The notes beneath the pieces are model-generated. The model was not told where the DNA came from. It ran no database searches and was given only the letters and a program-made list of their open reading frames with translations. From Streptomyces sp. NRRL F-5126 (GTDB lineage: Bacteria > Actinomycetota > Actinomycetes > Streptomycetales > Streptomycetaceae): a stretch of DNA of 64,000 nt. Position numbers and translations under genes: made by a program. The DNA is taken from positions 850,177 to 914,176 of the forward strand of contig NZ_JOFZ01000001.1 in assembly GCF_000721265.1 (NCBI RefSeq). The letters run 5' to 3'. Below, piece after piece: positions 40,993 through 49,821 of the stretch; positions within the stretch are counted from its first letter, which is position 1, and each line of letters opens with the position of its first letter.

Positions 40993-41480
40993 CAGCGCCG
41001 CAGGCGCGGGTGCACGGCGGCGCGCGGGACTCGCCCCGCCGCCCCGGCGTGGCGACGGGCGGCGCGCCGGCCGGCACCGCCGAGCGGTCTCGCGACGCCG
41101 GTGCCGTCGGGGCCGGGGCCAGGCCCCAGCAGCCCCGTTGCTCCCGCATCCGGCCCGTGGCCCCGCGTCCCAAGGCGACCGGCACGCCGGCGGCGTAACA
41201 GCCCCGTAGGCGCGGGGGCGCGGGGCGCGCGGTCCGGTGGCCCGCTGCTCCCGCGTCCCCAAGGACCCGACGCGCCGGCGGCGCGGGGCGGTCCCCGCCC
41301 TGCGGGCAGTTGCGGCCCGGTAACCCGGGCGCAGAGGCCGCCGAGCGACCTCGCGACGCCGGTGCCGTCGGGGCCCGGGCCCCGGCAGCCCCCTGCCCCC
41401 GCGTCCCAAAGCGACCGGCACGCCGGCGGCGTAACAGCCCCGCAGGCGCGGGGGCGCGGGGGCGGGCGGCCTCGATGCCG
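40975..41480. repeat. Degenerate GC-rich repeat block, 205-237 bp spacing
   Basis: The string GGCGTAACAGC followed by (C/G)CCGYAGGCGCGGG appears at about 40986, 41191 and 41428. Two copies are preceded by GCGACCGGCACGCCGGC, and a second shared segment (CTCGCGACGCCGGTGCCGTC) is at about 41090 and 41352. The copies are 205 and 237 bp apart and imperfect. This fills most of the 705-bp gap before the MFS gene. It resembles the dispersed GC-rich repeats seen at gene ends in streptomycetes. No gene is supported; the first copy provides the nitrilase stop codon. Confidence 0.7.
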
Positions 41481-41697
41481 GGCCGTACCGGGCCCGGCAG
41501 CCCCGCGACTCGGCGGCTCCGCCGCCCGCCGCCGCTCGGTGCGAGATACGTCACGGTGCTGTACGGGCCGATACGGAATGTGCGGCCCTCCCCGTCTGCT
41601 GCACTGGACGGGGGCCACCCGCGTCGGCCCCTGTTCTCGCGTGCGCCGGGCAATGGTGCTCAGCCGACCGCCCACTCCGGAAGGTTCCCCTGCCGCC

Positions 41698-42969
41698 ATG
41701 CCCTTGGCACTGCTGGCCCTGGCTGTCGTCGCGTTCGGCATCGGCACGACCGAGTTCGTCACGATGGGGCTGCTGCCCCAGATCGCTGACGGGGTCGGCG
41801 TGTCCGTGCCGCACGCCGGCAACCTCGTCTCCGCGTACGCGCTCGGCGTCGTCGTCGGCGCTCCCCTGCTGACCGGCATCGGCGCCCGCATACCGCACAA
41901 GCGGCTGCTGCTGCTCCTGTCCGGGCTCTTCATCGTCGGCAACACCGCCTCCGCGCTCGCCCCGAACTTCGGGCTGCTCTTCGCCGCCCGGGTGCTCGCG
42001 GGCCTGCCGCACGGCGCGCTGTTCGGCGTCGGCGCCGTCGTCGCCTCCCGGCTCGTCGCGCCGGGACGCGCGGCGCGCGCCGTCGCGACCATGTTCCTCG
42101 GCCTCACCGTCGCCAACATCGTCGGCGTGCCCGCCGGCACGGCACTCGGCCAGCAGTTCGGCTGGCGGTACGCCTACTTCGCGGTCGCCGTGATCGGCCT
42201 GATCGCGTTCGCCGCGCTCGCCTTCCTCGTCCCGCACCAGCCGCGCGGCACGCAGTCCGGCATCCGCCACGAGCTGCGCGCCATGGGCAACCGGCAGATC
42301 GCGCTCGGCCTGATCACCGCCGTCGTCGGATTCGGCGGGTTCTTCGCCGTCTACAGCTACCTCGTGCCGATGCTCACCCACCTGACCGGCCTCGCCGACT
42401 CCTCGACGACCTGGGTGCTGGCGCTGTACGGCGTCGGCATGACGCTCGGCACGCTCGTCGCGGGCCCTCTCACGGACCGCGCCCTGCGCCCGACGCTGTA
42501 CGCGGGGCTCGTCCTGCTCGCCGGGGCGCTGGTGACGTTCTACTTCACCGTCCACTCCACGGTGCCCGCGCTGATCACGATCGCTTTCATCGGGGCCGTC
42601 GGCTCGCTCATCACGACGCCCGTCCAGATGCTGCTGATGGCCAAGGCCGAGAACGCGCCGACCATGGCCGCCGCCTCGAACCACTCGGCCTTCAACCTGG
42701 CCAACGCGGGCGGCGCCTGGCTCGGCGGCCTGGTCATCTCGGCGGGCTGGGGCTGGGCATCGCCGACCCTGGTCGGCGCGGTGCTCGCCATGGCCGGGCT
42801 CGGCCTCGCCATCACCGGCGGCGTCCTGGACCGCGGCAGCCGCCGGTCGCCCGTGGTCGCCAGGTCGGCCGGGACGGCGACCGGTCCCGGAGCCGGGGCC
42901 GGAGCCGGGGCGGGGCGGCCGCCCGCGCAGGGCCGGGAGCCGCAGGACGCGCAGGAGCCCACGCGCTGA
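41698..42969 (+). CDS. MFS transporter, AraJ/DHA1 drug-efflux type
   Basis: A 423-residue 12-helix transporter. It starts MPLALLALAVVAFGIGTTEF and has VTMGLLPQIADGVGVSVPHA, GARIPHKRLLLLLSGLFIVG (motif A) and VLAGLPHGALFGVGAVVASR (helix 4), all typical of the AraJ/DHA1 group that exports arabinose or drugs. A Gly/Ala-rich tail of about 35 residues follows the last helix. The ATG 41698 coincides with the conserved N-terminus; a longer start at 41653 is possible. The substrate is unknown. Confidence 0.92.
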   Translation: MPLALLALAVVAFGIGTTEFVTMGLLPQIADGVGVSVPHAGNLVSAYALGVVVGAPLLTGIGARIPHKRLLLLLSGLFIVGNTASALAPNFGLLFAARVLAGLPHGALFGVGAVVASRLVAPGRAARAVATMFLGLTVANIVGVPAGTALGQQFGWRYAYFAVAVIGLIAFAALAFLVPHQPRGTQSGIRHELRAMGNRQIALGLITAVVGFGGFFAVYSYLVPMLTHLTGLADSSTTWVLALYGVGMTLGTLVAGPLTDRALRPTLYAGLVLLAGALVTFYFTVHSTVPALITIAFIGAVGSLITTPVQMLLMAKAENAPTMAAASNHSAFNLANAGGAWLGGLVISAGWGWASPTLVGAVLAMAGLGLAITGGVLDRGSRRSPVVARSAGTATGPGAGAGAGAGRPPAQGREPQDAQEPTR

Positions 42970-42990
42970 CGGCCCCCGCCGGGCCCGCGG

Positions 42991-43485
42991 CTAGTCGCCA
43001 GCGCGCTCCTTGTCGTCCATGCGGATCACGCACACCGCGACCGCGAGCAGGAGCGCGTGGTCCGCGTCCTCCCGCACGACGTTGACCCCGTACGTCTCGC
43101 GCACCGTCAGCCAGCGGCGGGACACCTCCGCCAGCAGTTCGCCGTCGTACTCGATCGCGAACTCGCGGTCGAAGATCTTGCCGCTGACGTCGAGCTCCGT
43201 GCCCTCGACCAGGTCGACGCGGTAGTGGTTGCGCAGCAGCGAGAACCGCTTCTTGTGAATGGTCGCCAGCGGTTCGCCGTCCCGCTCGATCGTCATCGAG
43301 TCCCGCAGGCTGAACATCTTCTCGCGCAGCGTGATCAGGATCCGGCCGGAGGTGTCCTTGATCTCCAGGGTGTCGCGCAGCCGCAGCGCCTTGCCGTCGA
43401 CGAGGAACGCCTTGCGGCCGTGCTCGTCCTCGATCCAGTAGTCGTCGCCAATGCCGAAGATCCGGTCCCGTACTTGGTATTTCAT
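42991..43485 (-). CDS. LURP-one-related family protein
   Basis: A 164-residue all-beta protein: MKYQVRDRIFGIGDDYWIED at the start, then FLVDGKALRLRDTLEIKDTS, SLRDSMTIERDGEPLATIHK, FSLLRNHYRVDLVEG and REFAIEYDGELLAEVSR. This is the tubby-like barrel of the LURP-one family; bacterial members have no established function. ATG 43485 was chosen at the conserved MKYxVRDRIFGIGDD start. It follows the phosphotransferase gene in the same direction with a 10-bp gap. Confidence 0.92.
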   Translation of the reverse strand: MKYQVRDRIFGIGDDYWIEDEHGRKAFLVDGKALRLRDTLEIKDTSGRILITLREKMFSLRDSMTIERDGEPLATIHKKRFSLLRNHYRVDLVEGTELDVSGKIFDREFAIEYDGELLAEVSRRWLTVRETYGVNVVREDADHALLLAVAVCVIRMDDKERAGD

Positions 43486-43495
43486 GCGGCCATGC

Positions 43496-44203
43496 CTACC
43501 CGGCCGCATGCCCGGTCTCCCACACCAGGGCCGCCGCGTCGTCCAGGCGCGCCAGTTCGGCCGCCGTCATCGTCGGGTTCGCCAGGCGGCGGGCCACCGC
43601 GCCGGCGAGTGTTTCACGTGAAACCGGGGCCTGGGCCAACAGCGCCTCCAACACCGTCCGCACCGTGGGCCCCGCCTCCCGCGCCACCCCGAAGTCGCCC
43701 ACCACGACCTGCGCGAGGATCAGCGCCGACATCGCGCGGTCGAGACCCGGGTCGCCCTCCTCGGTGTTCGACCAGTCGATCACCATGGGCCGGTCGCCTG
43801 TGAGCATCACGTTCTCGGGGTGCAGGTCCAGATGGAGGATCCGCCCGGTGCCCAGCCGGGACGGCACGGCGTGCAGCCGCCGCAGCAGACGCGCCAGCAG
43901 CGCGCCCGCCTCCCGCGGCTCGGTGTCCCCCGCCAGCAGGGACGCGGCGAGCGTCGGACCCGTCAGCCTCCGCATCACCAGGTCGGCGACCGCACCCTTG
44001 TCGCGCCGCGGACGCACCTCGGGCACGGGGTAGCCGTGCCGTCGCAGGTACGTCATGACCTCCGCCTCACCCGAAGCGTCCAGCCCGCTGCGGTAACGGC
44101 GCAGCACCCAACCGCCGTTGTCGCTGTCGTCCAGGGCGTAGACGTCGGCGTCCCGCCCGGCCCCCAGGAGCCTGCCCGGCTCCGCCCGCTCCCCTGTCCC
44201 CAT
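43496..44203 (-). CDS. APH-like phosphotransferase family protein
   Basis: A 235-residue kinase-like protein: a glycine-rich start (LLGAGRDADVYALDDSDNGG), WVLRRYRSG (nucleotide-binding Lys position taken by Arg), the catalytic loop LHLDLHPENVMLTGDRPMVI with Asp and Asn, and IDWSNTEEGDPGLD with the metal Asp. It is shorter than classic aminoglycoside phosphotransferases. The small substrate is unknown and nothing here indicates drug resistance. Confidence 0.88.
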   Translation of the reverse strand: MGTGERAEPGRLLGAGRDADVYALDDSDNGGWVLRRYRSGLDASGEAEVMTYLRRHGYPVPEVRPRRDKGAVADLVMRRLTGPTLAASLLAGDTEPREAGALLARLLRRLHAVPSRLGTGRILHLDLHPENVMLTGDRPMVIDWSNTEEGDPGLDRAMSALILAQVVVGDFGVAREAGPTVRTVLEALLAQAPVSRETLAGAVARRLANPTMTAAELARLDDAAALVWETGHAAG

Positions 44204-44249
44204 GGCCGCGAACCTATGCGAACCACGACGTCATGGCACCCTTGACTCC

Positions 44250-46133
44250 ATGAACGACCCCGCCTCCGCGCCCGCACCCCGCCGCGCCCGCGTCCGTGCC
44301 CCCGAGCTGATCGGCAAGGGCGGCTGGCTCAACACCGGTGGCAAGGAACTCTCCCTGGCCGCCCTCCGCGGCCGCATCCTCGTGCTGGATTTCTGGACGT
44401 TCTGCTGCGTGAACTGCCTGCACGCCATGGACGCCCTGCGTGATCTTGAGGAGGCCCACAAGGACACCGTCGTGGTCGTCGGCGTGCACTCGCCGAAGTT
44501 CGTGCACGAGGCCGAGCACGCGGCCGTCGTGGACGCCGTCGAGCGGTACGAGGTGCGCCACCCCGTGCTGGACGACCCCGAGCTTGCGACGTGGAAGCAG
44601 TACGCGGTGCACGCCTGGCCGACCCTCGTCGTGATCGACCCCGAGGGCTACATCGTCGCCCAGCACGCCGGCGAGGGGCACACCCACGCGATCGAGCAGC
44701 TGATCACGGAGTTGGAGGCCGAGCACGCGGCGAAGGGCACGCTGCGGCGCGGCGACGGGCCGTACGTGGAGCCCGAGCCGGTCGCGACCGACCTGCGCTT
44801 CCCCGGCAAGGCGGTCGTCCTGCCCGGCAGCGGCCACTTCCTCGTCTCGGACACGACCCGCCACCAGCTGGTGGAGCTCGCCGAGGACGGCGAGAGCGTC
44901 GTACGGCGGGTCGGCAGCGGCGAGCGCGGCTTCGGCCCCGGCGCCTTCCGCGAGCCGCAGGGCCTCGCCCTGCTGCCCGACGGGACGGTGGCCGTGGCGG
45001 ACACCGTCAACCACGCGCTGCGCGCGTACGACCCGGCGACCGGCGCCGTCACGACGATCGCGGGCACCGGCAGGCAGTGGTGGTGGCACGAGTCGCCCAC
45101 CTCGGGCCCGGCCACCGAGGTGCCTCTCTCGTCGCCGTGGGACGTCGCGTGGTGGCAGGACCGGCTGTGGATCGCGATGGCGGGCGTGCACCAGCTGTGG
45201 ACGTACGATCCGGCCGCCGGCACGGTCGAGGCCGTCGCGGGCACGACCGGCGAGGGCCTGGAGGACGGCCCCGCGGAACAGGCGCTGTTCGCGCAGCCGT
45301 CGGGGCTCGCCGTCGCGGGCGACCGGCTGTGGGTCGCGGACTCCGAGAACAGCGCACTGCGGTACGTGGAGCGCGGCCAGGACGGCTCGTACACCGTCGG
45401 TACCGCCGTGGGGCTCGGCCTCTTCGACTTCGGCCACCGCGACGGCCCGGCGGGCCAGGCGCTGCTCCAGCACCCGCTCGGGGTGACCGCGCTGCCGGAC
45501 GGCTCGCTCGCGATCTCCGACACCTACAACCACGCGCTGCGCCGCTACGACCCGGCGAGCGATGAGGTCACCACGCTCGCCACGGACCTGCGGGAGCCGT
45601 CGGACGCGGTCCTCGTGGGCGACGACATCGTCGTGGTGGAGTCGGGCCGGCACCGGCTGACGCGGCTGCGCCTGCCCGACGAGGCGGTCCGGGTGGCAGC
45701 GGTCGCGCACCGCACCCGGCGGGCCGCGACGGACGTGGCGCCCGGCAAGGTCCGCCTCGACGTGGTCTTCTCCGCGCCGGGCGGGCAGAAGCTGGACACG
45801 CGGTACGGGCCCTCGACGCGCCTGCTGGTGTCGTCGACGCCGCCCGAGCTGCTGCGGGAGGGCGAGGGCGCCGGCACGGACCTCGTCCGCGACCTCGTGC
45901 TGGCCGACGGGATCGGCGAGGGCGTGCTGCACGTGTCGGCGATGGCAGCGTCCTGCGACGACGACCCGGCGATCGAGTTCCCCGCCTGCCACGTCCACCA
46001 GCAGGACTGGGGCGTCCCTGTGCGCGTCACCCCGGACGGCACGGGCCGCCTCGGGCTCGTACTCGCGGGAATGGACGCGGAGAGCGCCGGGGCCGGCGCG
46101 GGTCCAGAGGGCGCCGGGGCCGCCGACGCCTGA
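44250..46133 (+). CDS. Thioredoxin-like protein with NHL-repeat domain
   Basis: A 627-residue two-domain protein. Residues 20-170 form a thioredoxin fold of the TlpA/AhpC type (LVLDFWTFCCVNCLHAMDAL, redox pair CVNC; VVVGVHSPKFVHEAEHAAVV; WPTLVVIDPEGYIV). Residues 180-480 carry NHL repeats forming a propeller (FREPQGLALLPDGTVAVADT, VNHALRAYDPATGAVTTIAG, LFAQPSGLAVAGDRLWVADS). No signal peptide is seen. It resembles bacterial relatives of NHLRC2, whose role is redox-linked but unclear. ATG 44250 is the first methionine before the domain. Confidence 0.92.
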   Translation: MNDPASAPAPRRARVRAPELIGKGGWLNTGGKELSLAALRGRILVLDFWTFCCVNCLHAMDALRDLEEAHKDTVVVVGVHSPKFVHEAEHAAVVDAVERYEVRHPVLDDPELATWKQYAVHAWPTLVVIDPEGYIVAQHAGEGHTHAIEQLITELEAEHAAKGTLRRGDGPYVEPEPVATDLRFPGKAVVLPGSGHFLVSDTTRHQLVELAEDGESVVRRVGSGERGFGPGAFREPQGLALLPDGTVAVADTVNHALRAYDPATGAVTTIAGTGRQWWWHESPTSGPATEVPLSSPWDVAWWQDRLWIAMAGVHQLWTYDPAAGTVEAVAGTTGEGLEDGPAEQALFAQPSGLAVAGDRLWVADSENSALRYVERGQDGSYTVGTAVGLGLFDFGHRDGPAGQALLQHPLGVTALPDGSLAISDTYNHALRRYDPASDEVTTLATDLREPSDAVLVGDDIVVVESGRHRLTRLRLPDEAVRVAAVAHRTRRAATDVAPGKVRLDVVFSAPGGQKLDTRYGPSTRLLVSSTPPELLREGEGAGTDLVRDLVLADGIGEGVLHVSAMAASCDDDPAIEFPACHVHQQDWGVPVRVTPDGTGRLGLVLAGMDAESAGAGAGPEGAGAADA

Positions 46134-46139
46134 CGGGCG

Positions 46140-46364
46140 TCAGAGGATCGGGCCGTGGTGGTGGTCGCGCTCCACGACCGTCTCCTCCAGGACGGCGCCG
46201 CGCCTGCGGCGGGCGATGCTGGTGATGGTCGCGATGCCGATGATCCCGACGGCCATGAGGATGATCCCCACCAGGTCGAGGTTCACCCCTTTCATGTGCC
46301 AGTCGGTCGCGAACGTGAGGATCGCGCCGATCGCGATGAGTGCGATGCTTCCGCCTATGCCCAT
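46140..46364 (-). CDS. DUF6458 family small membrane protein
   Basis: A 74-residue protein with two helices (MGIGGSIALIAIGAILTFA, then LVGIILMAVGIIGIATITSI) and an Arg/His-rich cytoplasmic tail ending DHHHGPIL. AGGAGG lies 8 bases before the ATG. The GIGGSI/FA-x-D-W-H-x-x-G-V-N-LDLVG pattern matches actinobacterial DUF6458. Function unknown. Convergent with the thioredoxin-NHL gene. Confidence 0.9.
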   Translation of the reverse strand: MGIGGSIALIAIGAILTFATDWHMKGVNLDLVGIILMAVGIIGIATITSIARRRRGAVLEETVVERDHHHGPIL

Positions 46365-46493
46365 GAGTCCCGCCTCCTGTTACGAGTGGTGGCCTTCCGG
46401 GCCTCGGCCCCGACTTGCGGGGACTTGACCTCGGTTACCCCACGAGGGAACAGGCATGCGGGCGGCGGCTCCTGGTATCGCGTCAGCCGACTG

Positions 46494-47807
46494 TCAGCCC
46501 TCCAGGAACGCCGTCAGCGCGTTCGCCAGGTGGAACGGGTCGTCCGCGCCGCACAGTTCGCGTGCGCTGTGCATCGACAGGATGGCCACACCGATGTCGA
46601 CGGTCGTGATGCCGTGGCGGGCGGCCGTGATCGGGCCGATCGTCGTCCCGCAGGGCATCGCGTTGTTCGACACGAACGACTGCCACGGCACGCCGGCGCG
46701 CTCGCAGACCTCGGCGAAGGCCGCGCGGCCCGCGCCGTCCGTCGCGTACCGCATGTTGACGTTGACCTTGAGGATCGGGCCGCCGTTGGCGCGCGGCTGG
46801 TGCGTCGGGTCGTGCCGCTCGGCGTAGTTGGGGTGCACGGCGTGGCCCGTGTCGGAGGAGAGGCAGACGGTGCCCGCGAAGGCGCGCGCCCGGTCCTCGA
46901 AGGTGCCGCCGCGCGCCAGCACCGAGCGTTCGAGCACGGTGCCGAGGAGCGGGCCGTCGGCGCCGGTGTCCGACTGGGAGCCGTTCTCCTCGTGGTCGAA
47001 GGCGGCGAGCACCGGGATGTACGGGAGGTCCGCGCCCGCCGTCGTCACGGCGGCGGCGAGGGCTGCGGTCGCCGCGTGGACGGACAGGAGGTTGTCCATC
47101 CGCGGGCCCGCCACGAGCTCGCGGTCGCGGCCCAGGTAGGCCGGCGGCTCCACGGGGTAGGGCATGAGGTCCCAGCCGACGATGTCGTCCGCCGCGACGC
47201 CGACCTCGTCGGCGACGAACGCGAGCAGGTCGCCCTCCTGCGCGTCGCCGAGGCCCCAGACGGGCTGCATGTGGCGCTGCCGGTCCAGCTTGAGGCCGTC
47301 GTTGTTGACCGACCTGTCGAGGTGCACGGCCAGCTGCGGGACGCGCAGCACCGGACGGTCGACGGTGACGAGCCGGTCGCTGCCGTCGCGCAGGGTGATC
47401 CGCCCCGCGAGGCCGAGGTCGCGGTCGAGCCAGGTGTTCAGCAGCGCGCCGCCGTAGATCTCCACGGCGACCTGGCGCCAGCCGTGCACGCCGGTGTCGG
47501 GCAGCGGCTTGACCCGCAGGTTGGGCGAGTCGGTGTGGGCGCCGATGATGCGGAACGGGGTGTGGGCGCTCGCACCCTCCGGCACGTACCAGGCCACGAT
47601 CGCGCCGCCGCGCAGCACGTACCTGCCGCCCGCCGTGCCGTCCCAGGCGTCGGTCTCGAAGACCTGCCGGAACCCTGCCTTCTCCAGGCGGGCCGCGGCG
47701 TTCGCCACCGCGTGGTACGGGGACGGCGAGGCCGCGAGGAAGGCCATCAGGTCGTCGGTGTGGCCGCGGTCGAACGGCTCGGTGGGGCGGCCGGCGGAAG
47801 TGCTCAT
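46494..47807 (-). CDS. apeB: M18 family aminopeptidase
   Basis: A 437-residue metallo-aminopeptidase of the M18 (aspartyl aminopeptidase) family. Metal-binding and catalytic positions: GAHTDSPNLRVKP (His and Asp), PRMDNLLSVHAA (Asp), FDHEENGSQSDTGADG (Glu-Glu), LSSDTGHAVHPNY (Asp) and SMHSARELCGADD (His). It removes N-terminal amino acids from peptides in the cytoplasm; streptomycetes carry one such gene annotated as apeB-like. The ATG at 47807 lies 7 bases after TAGGGT, so the mRNA is probably leaderless. Confidence 0.93.
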   Translation of the reverse strand: MSTSAGRPTEPFDRGHTDDLMAFLAASPSPYHAVANAAARLEKAGFRQVFETDAWDGTAGGRYVLRGGAIVAWYVPEGASAHTPFRIIGAHTDSPNLRVKPLPDTGVHGWRQVAVEIYGGALLNTWLDRDLGLAGRITLRDGSDRLVTVDRPVLRVPQLAVHLDRSVNNDGLKLDRQRHMQPVWGLGDAQEGDLLAFVADEVGVAADDIVGWDLMPYPVEPPAYLGRDRELVAGPRMDNLLSVHAATAALAAAVTTAGADLPYIPVLAAFDHEENGSQSDTGADGPLLGTVLERSVLARGGTFEDRARAFAGTVCLSSDTGHAVHPNYAERHDPTHQPRANGGPILKVNVNMRYATDGAGRAAFAEVCERAGVPWQSFVSNNAMPCGTTIGPITAARHGITTVDIGVAILSMHSARELCGADDPFHLANALTAFLEG

Positions 47808-47966
47808 GGAACTCACCCTAACGAGGGGTGACGAGACCACGGCCGACCTCACCGGTTCTCTTCCCCGCGCTGCAGCTTCCGGAGGGGGTGACGAAACGGG
47901 CCAATGCCCTGAGCACGGCCAATGCTCGCACCGCACCTGCGCGTGGGGCCTGTGCGCGGCGCGCCG

Positions 47967-48539
47967 TTACGCGCCGCCCGCCGCTCCGTGGAGCAGCCCG
48001 TCGTGGAGGAGCGTGGCGATGGTGACCGCGTCGTCCTGCCATCCGGCGGCACGCATCCCGCAGATCCCGCCGAGCGCCCGCAGCACGACGCGGCCGCCGA
48101 CGCCGTCGCGGACGACGCCCGCCGCTCTCCCGGCGGCGAGCAGTTCGTCGAGCGCGGCCGCCATCCCGTCCCGCGCCTCGTCGAAGACCGGCGAGTCGGT
48201 CGCCATGATGCTCTCCAGCGCCTCGCCCATGCCCCTGCCGACCGCCGCGTGCTCCACGAGCAGCAGGAAGAAGGTGCGCAGCGCCTCTTCGGGCGCCTGC
48301 TGTTCGAGCAGCCTGGCGGGCGTCGCGCAGAGCTCGGCGACCTCCTGGCGGTAGACCTCCGCGATGAGCGCCTCGCGGGTCTCGAAGTGGCGGTAGAGGG
48401 TGCCGATCGCCACGCCGGCCCGCCGGGCGATCTCCTCCACACCCACGTCGCCCTCGGCCAGGAACGCCTCCCTGGCCGCGCCCAGGAGCGCGTCGCGGTT
48501 GCGGCGCGCGTCGGCGCGCAACGGACGTGATGACGGCAA
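47967..48539 (-). CDS. TetR-family regulator
   Basis: A 190-residue TetR regulator. The helix-turn-helix is ALLGAAREAFLAEGDVGVEE, IARRAGVAIGTLYRHFETRE, ALIAEVYRQEV; the C-terminal half is helical and variable. The TTG start at 48539 follows GGGAGG by 4-5 bases. A large palindromic operator (48551-48603) fills the gap to the divergent SDR gene, so it probably represses both itself and the SDR-VOC operon. Confidence 0.93.
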   Translation of the reverse strand: MPSSRPLRADARRNRDALLGAAREAFLAEGDVGVEEIARRAGVAIGTLYRHFETREALIAEVYRQEVAELCATPARLLEQQAPEEALRTFFLLLVEHAAVGRGMGEALESIMATDSPVFDEARDGMAAALDELLAAGRAAGVVRDGVGGRVVLRALGGICGMRAAGWQDDAVTIATLLHDGLLHGAAGGA

Positions 48540-48550
48540 CAGTCCTCCCT

Positions 48551-48603
48551 AAGGTGAGTCGGACTCCGTTTCCCTGTACAGTTTCCGGAGTCCGACTCAC
48601 CTT
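48551..48603. promoter_or_regulatory. Double TetR operator between tetR and SDR genes
   Basis: A perfect 18-bp inverted repeat (48551-48568 and 48586-48603) with a 17-base spacer. Each arm is itself a palindrome, GAGTCGGACTC and GAGTCCGACTC, so there are two TetR-type binding sites covering both divergent promoters. Confidence 0.75.
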
Positions 48604-48627
48604 ATCGCCCACCGAAGGAACGCGACC

Positions 48628-49407
48628 ATGACCATGACCATGGACGACGAAGGCCTGGCCGGGCTGCGCGTGCTCGTGACAGGTGGCAGCCGGGGCCTCG
48701 GCGAGGCCACGGCGCGCCGCTTCGCCGCGGCGGGCGCCACCGTTGTGGTGGCCTCGCGCACCCGTCCGGCCGACGACATGCCCGCCACGTTCATCCCCGC
48801 CGACCTGCGCTCCGACGAGGGGGCCCAGGCGCTGGCGCGGCGCGTGCTCGACAGCGTCGGCGGCGTGGACGTGCTGGTGAACAACGCCGGAGCGACCGGC
48901 GGCCCCGTGCCGACACTGCGGCGGCCCGACGCGTCCTGGCTCGCCGACCTGGAGATGAACCTGCTCTCCGCGGTCCGGCTCGACCGCGCTCTCGTTCCCG
49001 GGATGGCCGAGCGCGGGTCCGGCGTCGTGATGCACGTCTCATCGATCGCGAGCCACCTCCCCCAGCCCGCCGAGGCGTCGTACGCCGCGTCGAAGGCGGC
49101 CCTCAACGCCTACAGCCGCGAACTGGCCACGGCGGTGGGCGAGCACGGCGTGCGGGTGGTGTGCGTGCTGCCCGGATTCGTCGTCACCGAGGGGGCCGCC
49201 GAGCACCTGCGGAAGATGGCGGACAGCCAGGGAACCGGCGTCGAGGACGTCAAGCGCCGACTCGTGGACCACCTGGGCGTGCCGATGGGACGGCCCGGCG
49301 AACCCGAGGACGTCGCCGAAATGATCACGTTCCTCGCCTCACGCCGCGCCAAGTGGCTCACCGGGGCCCAGTTCCGGGTCGACGGCGGCATCATCCCCAC
49401 GGTCTGA
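48628..49407 (+). CDS. SDR-family oxidoreductase
   Basis: A 259-residue short-chain dehydrogenase. Cofactor loop VLVTGGSRGLGEATARRFAA, VLVNNAGATGG, catalytic Ser in MHVSSIASHLPQPAEAS and YAASKAALNAYSREL (Tyr-x-x-x-Lys), then C-terminal AKWLTGAQFRVDGGIIPTV. NAD(P)H specificity cannot be told. It is the first gene of an operon with a VOC protein, probably induced when the divergent TetR protein binds a ligand. AAGGA precedes the ATG. Confidence 0.93.
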   Translation: MTMTMDDEGLAGLRVLVTGGSRGLGEATARRFAAAGATVVVASRTRPADDMPATFIPADLRSDEGAQALARRVLDSVGGVDVLVNNAGATGGPVPTLRRPDASWLADLEMNLLSAVRLDRALVPGMAERGSGVVMHVSSIASHLPQPAEASYAASKAALNAYSRELATAVGEHGVRVVCVLPGFVVTEGAAEHLRKMADSQGTGVEDVKRRLVDHLGVPMGRPGEPEDVAEMITFLASRRAKWLTGAQFRVDGGIIPTV

Positions 49408-49439
49408 AGCACGGGCACTCATGCGAAACGGAGAATCCG

Positions 49440-49805
49440 ATGGCCATCACCCTCACGTCCCTGGTCCTTGACGCCGCTGACCTGGAGAGCGAGAGCTCGT
49501 TCTGGCACGGACTGCTCGGCGGCACGATCACGCGCACCCCGGCCCACCACTTCCTGGCGGCCGGCGGCCTCCCCGTGATCGTGATCCAGCACGCCCCGGA
49601 GCACACACCGCCCCGGTGGCCCGAAGGCGCGCCCCAGCAGGTGCACTTCGATCTCGCCACGGACGACATCACGGCCGCCGACGGCCGGGCCCTCGCCTCC
49701 GGCGGCCGCCGCCTGCGCCCGGCCGGCGGCCCCGGCCCGGATGCCACCGGCTCCCGCGTGTACGCGAGCCCGGCGGGCCACCCGTTCTGCCTGCGCAGCG
49801 CGTAA
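49440..49805 (+). CDS. VOC-family (glyoxalase/dioxygenase-like) protein
   Basis: A 121-residue protein of the vicinal-oxygen-chelate fold: LTSLVLDAADLESESSFWHG, LLGGTITRTPAHHFLAAGGL, VIVIQHAPEHTPPRWP, VHFDLATDDITAADGRALAS, and VYASPAGHPFCLRS. A single bleomycin-resistance/glyoxalase-like domain; metal ligands are only partly present, so function is open. GGAG lies 7 bases before the ATG, 32 bases after the SDR stop, which suggests one operon. Confidence 0.9.
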   Translation: MAITLTSLVLDAADLESESSFWHGLLGGTITRTPAHHFLAAGGLPVIVIQHAPEHTPPRWPEGAPQQVHFDLATDDITAADGRALASGGRRLRPAGGPGPDATGSRVYASPAGHPFCLRSA

Positions 49806-49821
49806 GCATGCGGGCCGCCCG

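Noticed and set aside
41209..41600. Possible coding sequence in the gap before the second MFS gene
   Set aside because: Frames are Pro/Arg/Gly-only, change meaning between repeat copies and lack ribosome sites; the region is better read as repeats.
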